A DNA stretch of 5,177 nucleotides from Alterirhizorhabdus sp964247265 (GCA_964247265.1 CAXTTS010000221.1:1-5177); one strand, 5' to 3'. Positions 1-5,177 are shown, numbered from the stretch's first letter. A program made the numbers and translations. The notes: generated from the letters alone by a model not told the origin.

Positions 1-273
1 CAATATGGCAAGCAGGGCATCCGCTCGAACATCCTGGTGATCGGCATGATCTTAACGGAAGCGGCGGAAACCGGCTTTCCACCTGAAATGAAGCAGATCA
101 TGGCCAATCACCACCTCACCCCGTTCTTCGGCCGCACCGACGACGTGGCCCATGCCGCGCTCTATCTCGTGTCGGACGAGGCGCGCTTCGTCACGGGGCA
201 GCAGTTCGTAATCGATGGCGGCCTTACCAGCCACGCCGCCGCCTTCGCCGACGGACGCGCGCTGTCATCATGA
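1..273 (+). CDS. SDR-family NAD(P)-dependent oxidoreductase, C-terminal part (5' truncated)
   Basis: Reading frame 1 is open from the first base to TGA at 271-273 and gives 90 residues. The start lies beyond the left edge. The fragment begins with YGKQGIRSN, the helix/strand that follows the catalytic YxxxK in SDRs and leads into the substrate loop. It continues through a variable lid region (about residues 20-45) to GRTDDVAHAALYLVSDEA and FVTGQQFVIDGG, the standard C-terminal signature of classical SDRs (the 'GR..D.A....L.S..a.f.TG......DGG' pattern). The Rossmann glycine motif and the Ser-Tyr-Lys residues are outside the window, so cofactor and activity cannot be judged. The expected role is oxidation or reduction of an alcohol/ketone substrate in the cytoplasm. 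The tail after DGG (about 17 residues ending in LSS) is long, as in many sphingomonad catabolic SDRs. Family is near certain; substrate is unknown. Confidence 0.9.
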   Translation, partial: QYGKQGIRSNILVIGMILTEAAETGFPPEMKQIMANHHLTPFFGRTDDVAHAALYLVSDEARFVTGQQFVIDGGLTSHAAAFADGRALSS

Positions 274-352
274 GCCTCAAGCGGTTCATGGACGGCGATT
301 GAGCCGGGTGCTAGGTTATTGGCAGCCGGCACGTAGAATGATGCGCGGCAAC

Positions 353-357
353 AGGGG
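353..357 (+). promoter_or_regulatory. Ribosome binding site of the AraC-family gene
   Basis: AGGGG directly abuts the ATG at 358 (no spacer) but lies 6 nt before the in-frame ATG at 364. The spacing therefore favours 364 as the translation start. Confidence 0.5.
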
Positions 358-363
358 ATGGAC

Positions 364-1260
364 ATGGTTGCCGCGTCGTCGCTCGATCTTTCGCTGACGT
401 CCGATATCGCCTTCAAGATCAAGGCCGGGCCGAGCCTGATCACGGATGGCTACGAGCTGCGCGTCCATTCCTCATCTTGTCCACGAGAGGGCGAAGGTAT
501 CTTTCGGCCGCACATGCATTTCATCGAAACGACATTGTCACCCGCCCAACCGGTCTGGAGTTCCTACGCTCGCCAAGAGTCCGAGCCGGGCTTTCGCGTT
601 GGCAAGACGATGTTCGTGCCGATCGGTGAAACAGTACGCTGTCATTTTACCGCCGGCGTTCGTCGCACGGTATCCTGCTTGTTCGATCTCGCCGCGCTGG
701 GGCGGCCGGATGCGACGGCATGGTCTTGGGATATGATGGATCCCGCCAAAGCCTTCGATATCCGCAGCCCGTTCGTCCAGATGGCGCTGCAGCGCCTCGG
801 CGAGGAGGCGATGGCGCCCAATTTCGAGAGCAGCTTTCAGATCGAGAGCACCCTGCTTTTCCTGGCCGGTGAGCTGCGCCGCTATTTCCGCCCCGATGCA
901 GGCCGAATATCGCCGGATCAGGGCGGGCTGCTGCCGAAACACCTGGCGCTCGTCCGGGAGCGGGTGGAGGATACAACCGGCAAGATGCCGTCGCTCGGCG
1001 ATCTGGCGAACCTCACCGGACTGGGTCCGCAATCGCTGTCGGCGCGATTTCAGAAGAGCACCGGCAAGACGCTCCGCAGCTATCTTGCGGCAACCAAGTT
1101 GGAGCGCGCCAAACGGCTTGTCCTCGGCGAGGAGCTGCTACTGAAACAGATCGCGTACCTCAGCGGCTTCGGCAGCGCCGCGACGTTCTGCCTCGCGTTC
1201 CGGCGATCGACTGGCATGACACCGGGCGAGTTCCGCGAAAAGATGACGGGCCGGCCATGA
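364..1260 (+). CDS. AraC/XylS-family transcriptional regulator
   Basis: This is a cytoplasmic DNA-binding regulator of about 298 residues, the usual length for AraC/XylS proteins with an N-terminal sensing domain. The C-terminal third is a typical double helix-turn-helix. In numbering from the ATG at 358, the first HTH lies around residues 211-236 (SLGDLANLTGLGPQSLSARF). The second lies around 259-293 (KQIAYLSGFGSAATFCLAFR, then TGMTPGEFR, the conserved end of the domain). The N-terminal half holds a GKTMFVPIGETV stretch like the beta-barrel sensing region of this family, but gives no ligand clue. An in-frame ATG at 358 would add two residues; the Shine-Dalgarno spacing favours 364. The gene lies 123 bp upstream of the GST gene on the same strand, so it plausibly controls the neighbouring catabolic genes (inference). 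I see no frameshift or missing helix. The inducer is unknown. Confidence 0.93.
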   Translation: MVAASSLDLSLTSDIAFKIKAGPSLITDGYELRVHSSSCPREGEGIFRPHMHFIETTLSPAQPVWSSYARQESEPGFRVGKTMFVPIGETVRCHFTAGVRRTVSCLFDLAALGRPDATAWSWDMMDPAKAFDIRSPFVQMALQRLGEEAMAPNFESSFQIESTLLFLAGELRRYFRPDAGRISPDQGGLLPKHLALVRERVEDTTGKMPSLGDLANLTGLGPQSLSARFQKSTGKTLRSYLAATKLERAKRLVLGEELLLKQIAYLSGFGSAATFCLAFRRSTGMTPGEFREKMTGRP

Positions 1261-1347
1261 TGCACAGCCCTAGCCAACGCGGGACGAACCCTTGGTCCTG
1301 AATCACCGCCCGATGCCACCCGGAAGGTAGGGGCGCACCGACGATGA

Positions 1348-1359
1348 TGCGCTAGCGCA
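1348..1359. promoter_or_regulatory. 12-bp perfect palindrome upstream of the GST gene, possible operator
   Basis: TGCGCTAGCGCA reads the same on both strands. It lies in the 123-bp gap between the AraC gene and the GST gene, with 13 bp between it and the GGAGG ribosome site at 1373-1377. The position suits a dimeric repressor or activator site. However, AraC proteins usually bind direct rather than inverted repeats, so it need not be the site of the adjacent regulator. In GC-rich DNA a 12-bp palindrome can arise by chance. Confidence 0.3.
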
Positions 1360-1383
1360 GCGGCTCACATTCGGAGGCTCCCG

Positions 1384-2022
1384 ATGCTTACACTCTATGC
1401 TTGGCCGACGCCGAACGGACAGAAGCTCCTGATCATGCTGGAGGAGCTTGGCCAGCCCTACGAGACGCGGTTCGTCAACCTCGGCAAGAATGAACAGTTC
1501 GATCCCGAATTCCTCAGGATCGCGCCGAACAACAAGATCCCGGCGCTGGTCGATTCCGCGGCCGAAGGCGGCCCTCTCGCACTGTTTGAAAGCGGCGCGA
1601 TCCTCAGTTATCTTGCTGATAAATATGGCCGCTTTCTGGCGCCGGCGGGCCATGCCCGCTGGCACGCGATCCAGTGGCTGCACTGGCAGGTGGGCGGGTT
1701 TGGGCCGATGCTGGGCCAGCTCGGCTATTTCGGCCTTCGCGCCGAGGAAAAGGTGCCGCAGGCCATCGACCGCTTTACCGAGGAGGCCCGCCGCCTGATC
1801 GGGGTTCTCGACAAACGGCTGGGCGAGGCACGCCATCTCGCCGGCGAGGCATATGGCATCGCCGACATCGCGACCTACCCCTGGGCCAAAAGCGCCACCT
1901 CCTTCTTCGCCCCGCTGCTGGGCGAGACGATCGATCAGGCAACGAACCTCGCGCGCTGGCTGGGCGAGATCGCTTCGCGCCCGGCGGTAGTGCGCGCAAT
2001 GGCAATCAAGCCACCAGCCTGA
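1384..2022 (+). CDS. Glutathione S-transferase, YfcG/Nu-class-like (Ure2p-like) disulfide-bond reductase
   Basis: The 212-residue protein is the usual length for a cytosolic GST. The thioredoxin-like N-domain (residues 1-85) starts MLTLYAWPTPNGQK. Thr9 and Asn11 match the residues that contact glutathione in E. coli YfcG, which lacks the catalytic Tyr/Ser/Cys of other GST classes. NNKIPALVD (49-57) carries the cis-proline, and FESGAI (68-73) is the Glu-Ser pair that binds the gamma-glutamyl group. The alpha-helical C-domain (about 90-205) includes WQVGGFGPMLGQ, nearly identical to my recollection of YfcG, and GIADIATYPW with the N-capping Asp. Known Nu-class enzymes reduce disulfides or handle peroxides and bind two glutathiones per dimer; some relatives sit in aromatic-degradation clusters. 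GGAGG at 1373-1377, 6 nt before the ATG, fixes the start. The VOC gene follows across an assembly gap, likely in the same transcript. The natural substrate here is unknown. Confidence 0.93.
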   Translation: MLTLYAWPTPNGQKLLIMLEELGQPYETRFVNLGKNEQFDPEFLRIAPNNKIPALVDSAAEGGPLALFESGAILSYLADKYGRFLAPAGHARWHAIQWLHWQVGGFGPMLGQLGYFGLRAEEKVPQAIDRFTEEARRLIGVLDKRLGEARHLAGEAYGIADIATYPWAKSATSFFAPLLGETIDQATNLARWLGEIASRPAVVRAMAIKPPA

Positions 2023-2024
2023 AC

Positions 2025-2034
2025 NNNNNNNNNN
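2025..2034. other. Assembly gap (10 Ns)
   Basis: Ten Ns lie two bases after the GST stop codon. Ten is a common placeholder length, so the true gap size is unknown. The gap is flanked by GAAC on both sides, which may mean the two contig ends overlap or a small repeat broke the assembly. The real distance between the GST and VOC genes, and any promoter or small gene between them, cannot be read. Confidence 0.98.
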
Positions 2035-2077
2035 GAACTCCGCGAACGGCCGCGACACCGAAGATGGAAGGGATGAC

Positions 2078-2452
2078 ATGCTTGCTTATGCCACGCTCGG
2101 TTCCAACCGCCTTGACGAGGCGAAGACCTTCTATGATGTGCTGATGCCCGTGCTGGGCTTCGCGCCGATGATGGAGCATGGATCAGGCGGCCGGATCTAC
2201 ACCGGCAAAAATACGATGTTCGCCATCGTTGGGCCGTTCAACGGCCAGCCGGCGACGGTCGGCAACGGCACGATGGTGGGCTTCCTCGCCGACAGCCGCG
2301 AGCAGGTCGATCGCTTCCACACGACAGTGCTGGATCTGGGCGGCAGTGACGAAGGCGCACCGGGGCCGCGCGGCCCGGAAGAGGCGAAGACCTACATGGC
2401 CTATGGCCGCGATCTGGACGGCAACAAGATCTGCGCGTTCTTCTTTGGCTAA
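2078..2452 (+). CDS. VOC-family (glyoxalase/bleomycin-resistance fold) protein
   Basis: The 124-residue protein is a single-domain VOC protein made of two beta-alpha-beta-beta-beta modules. Module one starts MLAYATLGSNRLDEAKTFYD (residues 1-20). Module two contains GNGTMVGFLADSREQVDRFH (62-81), then GGSDEGAPGPRGP and the final YGRDLDGNKICAFFFG (109-124). The DLDGNKICAF ending and the YATLGSN opening are those of the uncharacterised VOC subgroup whose members start with 'YxTLGSND'. At the usual metal-ligand positions the residues are not His/Glu (first strand Ala/Thr, last strand Cys/Ala), so glyoxalase I-type metal catalysis is doubtful (inference). A GGAAGG ribosome site at 2066-2071 lies 6 nt before the ATG. 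Next to a GST it may handle a glutathione conjugate or simply bind a ligand. Function is not assigned. Confidence 0.9.
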   Translation: MLAYATLGSNRLDEAKTFYDVLMPVLGFAPMMEHGSGGRIYTGKNTMFAIVGPFNGQPATVGNGTMVGFLADSREQVDRFHTTVLDLGGSDEGAPGPRGPEEAKTYMAYGRDLDGNKICAFFFG

Positions 2453-2549
2453 GCAGTCCGGCGACGAGGCCGGCCGGCTGGATGATCGGAGGTTAGCCTG
2501 TCGTCACCGGAGCGCTGTACCCGCGGCATTTTCGGCGATCCGCCTTGGG

Positions 2550-2813
2550 TCAGGCAACATGTGTCGGTAGGCCGATTTGGAATGCATCCACGCCGACGAC
2601 AGGCGGCGCGTCGGTCAACAACATGATGCCGGGCTTCGCTGCAATTGCGTAGGGTATGGCGCGAACCGCATGCATCGCGGTCGCCATGCATGCATCGTCG
2701 GTCGGCATGATGCTGTGCGAGCCGATCTCGATATGCGTGCTGATCGTGGGTTCGCCTTCGAGGTCGATGATCCAGCCATGCCCCCGCGGCCATTCGTCCG
2801 CGAAATAACTGAT
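2550..2813 (-). pseudogene. C-terminal remnant of a dihydrodipicolinate-reductase-like / amine-dehydrogenase-like oxidoreductase
   Basis: On the minus strand, the frame between TAG (2814-2816) and TGA (2550-2552) is open for 87 codons and has no start codon near its beginning. The translation looks protein-like throughout: ADEWPRGHGWIIDLEGEP, then STHIEIGSHSIMPTDDACMA, TAMHAVRAIPYAIAAKPGI and MLLTDAPPVVGVDAFQIG. This resembles the C-terminal domain of the 'dihydrodipicolinate reductase' proteins of about 350 residues found in sphingomonads and mycobacteria. In those, '..W..GdGW.i.IeGeP..' is followed by '..A..A..AipavcaA.PGi....DlP...G'. The N-terminal Rossmann domain is absent: an in-frame TAG and then the aldehyde dehydrogenase stop lie immediately upstream. 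The original gene probably followed the aldehyde dehydrogenase on the same strand and lost about 260 residues by deletion. The family call is from memory of the pattern and is moderate; that it is former coding sequence is fairly secure. Confidence 0.6.
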
Positions 2814-2897
2814 CTAACCTCAGCGGTATCGCAGTAACTTAGATGCAGATGGCAAACAAGTCTGCGCCGCCACGCCAGACGAGAGTGGCAATCCGTT

Positions 2898-4421
2898 TTA
2901 GCCGGCGGGGAACCCAATGGCTTTTATTTCGGTAAATTCGTTATACCCCTCCTCGCCCCACTCGCGTCCAAGGCCCGAGCGCTTATAGCCGCCGAACGGC
3001 ATGTCAGGGTGGAACCCGCCTGGGCCACCGTTGATTTGTATCTGGCCAGTGCGCATCTTGAGCGCCATTTCAAACGCCGTCGCCTTGTCCCGCGAGATGA
3101 TCGCTCCGCCAAGGCCGTAATCGCTTTGATTGGCGAGCCGGATCGCCTGCGCGTCGTCATCGAACCCAATCACCGCCGCGATCGGACCAAACACTTCGCG
3201 CTGACCTAGATGGCTGTCGTTGCGCACGTCGTCGAAGATCGTCACATCGAAGAAATAGCCCTTGTCCAGCCCGGGCGTGCGGCCACCGCCCACCACCAGC
3301 CGCGCACCGTCTGCAAGCGCGCGCTTGCAGAAATCCTGCGTGCGGCTAATCGCGGCCTCGCGGATCAACGGTCCCATGAAGGTAGCGGGATCGTAGGGAT
3401 CGCCGACCTTAATCTGCCTGGCGGCGGCGCCGAGAGCCTCCACGAAAGCGGGTCGCACCCGGTTATCGACCAGCATTCTGGTGGTCAGCGAGCAACCCTG
3501 CCCAGCCTGAAACATCGAGCCGAACAGCGCGACCGAAACCGCCATTTCCATATCTGCATCCTGGCGGATCACGATCGGCGATTTGCCGCCTAGTTCCAGC
3601 TGGACCTTCTTCAGGGTCGGAGAAGCCTGCGCCATCACGGCCGATCCGACCGCATCGGATCCGGTGAAGCTGACCATGTCGATGCGCGGATCGCTACTCA
3701 TTAGTTGGCCGACGTCGGTCCCGCCGGTTACGATGTTGAACACGCCAGGCGGCAAATCAATTTGCGCCACCAAATCGGCAATCAGCATCGTCTGGAGGGG
3801 CGTGAACGGCGATGGCTTGAGTACTACCGTGTTACCGGCTGCCATGGCGGGAAACGCTTTGATCAGACCAAGCAGGAAGCCCGAATTATAAGGCGTGATC
3901 GCGGAGACGACACCGACCGGATCGCGTGTCACGACACCGCCGCCAAATGCGCGGCCACCACCGCCAAGGCGATCGGAAATGATCACCGGGAGCGACTTGA
4001 TCGGATCCTTGCGTGCGATCTCTATGGTGCGCTCGAGTTGGCTGAACAGCAGGCCCAACTGCATCTCGCAGTTCAGCCGGGTGAAGCCCATTTCCAGCTG
4101 CATCAGCCCGATCGCCTCGTCCGTCCTGGAGCGCACGAGATCGAATAAACGGCTCATCCGATCCGCGCGGACATTCCGATCTTCGTCGCTCCAGCTGCCG
4201 TCGTCGAAGGCACGGCGCGCGGCGGTGATAGCCAGTCCACCATCGGCGGCTGAGCCAACGGGCGCGCTGCCGACAACTTCCTCGGTCGCCGGGTTGATCA
4301 CCTCTTCCGTGCCAGCGCCCGGCGCAACCCAGGCACCGTCGATGAAGAGCTTGTCGTAGGCCACCCGGAGCGATTTTGCTTGCTGGTTCAATTCCGTTCT
4401 CCAGGCATTTTGTACAGCCAT
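2898..4421 (-). CDS. NAD(P)-dependent aldehyde dehydrogenase (ALDH superfamily)
   Basis: This cytoplasmic enzyme oxidises an aldehyde to the carboxylic acid with NAD(P)+. All catalytic landmarks are present (numbering from the ATG at 4421, 507 residues): oxyanion-hole Asn179 in ITPYNSGF, cofactor-binding Lys202 in VVLKPSPFTPL, FTGS at 252-255, general base Glu276 in LELGGKSP, nucleophile Cys310 in AGQGCSLTTR, Glu409 in REVFGPI, and the PFGGYKRSGLGRE closing motif. The C-terminus runs to family length and ends at TAA (2898-2900). The start is uncertain. Family similarity begins at about AYDKLFIDGAWV (residue 20), so the first 18-19 residues are extra if the ATG is used, and its GGGAG lies only 1 nt away. 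A TTG at 4391 has GGAG 7 nt upstream. A GTG at 4367 gives 489 residues, the commonest ALDH size, but has no visible ribosome site. The nearby SDRs suggest it takes aldehydes made from alcohols in the same pathway. The substrate is unknown. Confidence 0.94.
   Translation of the reverse strand: MAVQNAWRTELNQQAKSLRVAYDKLFIDGAWVAPGAGTEEVINPATEEVVGSAPVGSAADGGLAITAARRAFDDGSWSDEDRNVRADRMSRLFDLVRSRTDEAIGLMQLEMGFTRLNCEMQLGLLFSQLERTIEIARKDPIKSLPVIISDRLGGGGRAFGGGVVTRDPVGVVSAITPYNSGFLLGLIKAFPAMAAGNTVVLKPSPFTPLQTMLIADLVAQIDLPPGVFNIVTGGTDVGQLMSSDPRIDMVSFTGSDAVGSAVMAQASPTLKKVQLELGGKSPIVIRQDADMEMAVSVALFGSMFQAGQGCSLTTRMLVDNRVRPAFVEALGAAARQIKVGDPYDPATFMGPLIREAAISRTQDFCKRALADGARLVVGGGRTPGLDKGYFFDVTIFDDVRNDSHLGQREVFGPIAAVIGFDDDAQAIRLANQSDYGLGGAIISRDKATAFEMALKMRTGQIQINGGPGGFHPDMPFGGYKRSGLGREWGEEGYNEFTEIKAIGFPAG
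3310..3331. repeat. Perfect 22-bp palindrome inside the aldehyde dehydrogenase gene
   Basis: TCTGCAAGCGC is followed immediately by its exact reverse complement GCGCTTGCAGA, with no spacer. It encodes part of FCKRALAD in the ALDH. A zero-spacer palindrome of this length is improbable by chance in about 5 kb. It could be a protein-binding site or a cruciform-prone sequence, or a coincidence of codon choice. Confidence 0.85.
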
Positions 4422-4479
4422 GCTCCCGCAACACGAAGATGGACCTATCGACGGTCGGGCGCGCAAGAACGCGTGGTCG

Positions 4480-4527
4480 ATTACGCCTCAAGTGCGCCGC
4501 CGAAACGACTATACGGCGGATCGTAAT
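4480..4527 (-). promoter_or_regulatory. Nested inverted repeats and candidate promoter upstream of the aldehyde dehydrogenase
   Basis: An inner inverted repeat CCGCCG (4497-4502) / CGGCGG (4514-4519) encloses 11 nt. An outer pair ATTACG (4480-4485) / CGTAAT (4522-4527) brackets it. On the minus strand the inner loop contains TATAGT (4513-4508), one mismatch from the -10 consensus, but the -35 position (TTCGTA, 16 nt upstream) is poor. A transcript starting here would have an 80-nt leader before the ATG at 4421. The arrangement suits a regulator site overlapping a promoter. It is inferred only from position and symmetry. Confidence 0.3.
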
Positions 4528-4607
4528 GGTACGAACGCGCCTAAATTGCGAAAGCACTCCCTTGAGTTATTGCGGCCGAGCCGTAAGCGCCGCGCTACCT
4601 GTAGAAC

Positions 4608-4803
4608 CTATAGGGCTCCGTCTGGGAGACACCTGCATGACGACGGCAACACGTAAGTGTCATCCGGGCAAATCGCTTCAATACCAAGATGCGGGAGCCC
4701 GGATGCACGCGCATAATGGTACCGCAGATCAGCCAGCGCCGCCTCGGGGATCGCGACGGTGAAAGGCTGGAAAAATATTGTAGTTGCTGCTTGCCTCGTT
4801 CAC
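4608..4803 (-). pseudogene. Fragment resembling the epoxide hydrolase N-terminal domain, frameshifted and truncated
   Basis: From 4772 downward the minus strand encodes FQPFTVAIPEAALADLRYH, which fits the start of epoxide hydrolase N-terminal domains (EHN type, pattern 'i.PF.v.iPe.aLaDLr.RLa.tR'). Upstream in another frame, a GTG at 4803 gives MNEASSNYNIF. Removing one T from the T5 run at 4771-4775 joins the two into MNEASSNYNIFQPFTVAIPE, a natural N-terminus. That GTG overlaps the TGA at 4800-4802 as GTGA, the usual coupling of consecutive genes. After ADLRYHYARA the frame continues for about 30 residues that match nothing I recognise and stops at TAG (4608-4610). The alpha/beta-hydrolase core of about 300 residues is missing. 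It is thus a broken gene end or an assembly-damaged junction. The epoxide hydrolase identity rests on about 20 residues. Confidence 0.5.
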
Positions 4804-4869
4804 CCGAGTCTGAACGGTTCGGCGATCGTATTCGCCAATTCCTGCCAGAATCCTTTCATGCCCGGCAGT

Positions 4870-5177
4870 TCAGTCCGGCATCGCGTCCGCGTAATTGGGA
4901 TAGCGCAACCGCGCGCCGGCGCCGCCATCCACCACGATGCTGGCCCCAGTGATGAACGAGGCGGCGGGCGAGACGAGGAACCGCACCGCCTCCGCCACCT
5001 CGCCATAGCGGCCGACCCGCCCGAGCATCGTCGTCTGCGCGATCGCCATGTCGAGCTGGGCCGTGTCGAAGCCGTCCGGCAATGTGGACACGTCGCCGGC
5101 GGCGGGACGGATCGTGCCGATCGTCAGCGTGTTGCAGCGTATGCCGTCCGCGCCATAGTCTTCCGCCACCTGCCGAC
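4870..5177 (-). CDS. SDR-family NAD(P)-dependent oxidoreductase, C-terminal part (5' truncated at right edge)
   Basis: The minus-strand frame is open from the right edge and stops at TGA (4870-4872). The visible part starts RQVAEDYGADGIRCNTLTIG, the segment after the catalytic YxxxK in classical SDRs, with IRCN leading into the substrate loop. It continues with a lid region, GRVGRYGEVAEAVRFLVSP and FITGASIVVDGG, the conserved SDR C-terminus. Catalytic Ser/Tyr/Lys and the glycine-rich cofactor motif are beyond the edge. It differs clearly from the SDR at the left edge (different lid and tail), so the two are distant paralogues rather than a duplication. After DGG the tail LRYPNYADAMPD is followed by the stop. 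In the next frame the sequence continues as ELPGMKGFWQELANTIAEPF and ends at TGA (4800-4802), suggesting a one-base frameshift at the very end. Family is near certain; substrate is unknown. Confidence 0.9.
   Translation of the reverse strand, partial: RQVAEDYGADGIRCNTLTIGTIRPAAGDVSTLPDGFDTAQLDMAIAQTTMLGRVGRYGEVAEAVRFLVSPAASFITGASIVVDGGAGARLRYPNYADAMPD

Noticed and set aside
334..339. TAGAAT as a -10 box before the AraC gene
   Set aside because: No acceptable -35 element at 16-18 bp spacing.
538..1032. 164-codon minus-strand open frame opposite the AraC gene
   Set aside because: No recognisable domain; explained by codon bias of the regulator on the other strand.
1303..2079. Long minus-strand open frame opposite the GST gene
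   Set aside because: It runs across the N gap, is rich in Arg/Pro/Ala low-information sequence, and lies antisense to a clear GST; it is a shadow of GC-rich third positions.
2458..2478. GC-rich self-complementary stretch after the VOC stop, possible terminator
   Set aside because: The best stem is about 5 bp or a loopless GCCGGCCGGC palindrome, with no following T run on either strand.
2668..2697. Repeated GCATGCATCG (2668-2677 and 2688-2697)
   Set aside because: Only two 10-bp copies, inside the remnant coding frame and explained by Ala/Met/His codons; too little to call a functional repeat or array.
2615..2917. 100-codon minus-strand frame spanning the aldehyde dehydrogenase end and the remnant region
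   Set aside because: Its translation is Arg/Ser-rich without domain character, whereas the neighbouring frame at 2550-2813 gives a coherent family-like peptide.
4376..4762. 128-codon plus-strand open frame in the right intergenic region
   Set aside because: It overlaps the aldehyde dehydrogenase 5' end and the epoxide-hydrolase-like fragment on the other strand, has no ribosome site and no recognisable motif.

Overview
The window is GC-rich with strong GC preference at third codon positions. Its protein set is that of an alphaproteobacterial catabolic gene neighbourhood, most likely Sphingomonadaceae (Sphingobium, Novosphingobium or Sphingomonas-like). That assignment is inferred from protein style; no rRNA or other marker gene is present. 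A run of 10 Ns (2025-2034) shows the sequence comes from a draft scaffold.

Layout. Positions 1-273 (+) hold the C-terminal part of a short-chain dehydrogenase/reductase (SDR) cut by the left edge. Next come an AraC-family regulator (364-1260, +), a YfcG/Nu-type glutathione S-transferase (1384-2022, +), the N gap, and a small VOC/glyoxalase-fold protein (2078-2452, +). The rest is on the minus strand. Reading 5' to 3' from the right edge: the C-terminal part of a second SDR (4870-5177), a fragment resembling the N-terminus of an epoxide hydrolase (4608-4803), a candidate promoter/operator region (4480-4527), a full-length NAD(P)-dependent aldehyde dehydrogenase (2898-4421), and an 87-residue remnant of a dihydrodipicolinate-reductase-like (amine-dehydrogenase-like) oxidoreductase (2550-2813). 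The plus- and minus-strand blocks converge around 2450-2550.

How the genes fit together (inference). SDR, aldehyde dehydrogenase, GST, VOC protein, epoxide-hydrolase fragment and AraC regulator fit an inducible pathway for an aromatic, terpenoid or steroid-like compound. In such a pathway alcohols are oxidised to aldehydes and acids, and reactive intermediates are handled by glutathione or hydrolysis. The substrate cannot be read from the sequence.

The most interesting content is breakage. Two gene remnants are unlikely to be found by routine gene calling. The right-hand SDR appears to run on by about 23 residues in a shifted frame, ending in a GTGA overlap with the start of the epoxide-hydrolase-like fragment, which itself needs a one-base change in a T5 run. 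A perfect 22-bp palindrome lies inside the aldehyde dehydrogenase gene. I found no CRISPR array, tRNA, rRNA, transposase or clearly novel multi-gene system.
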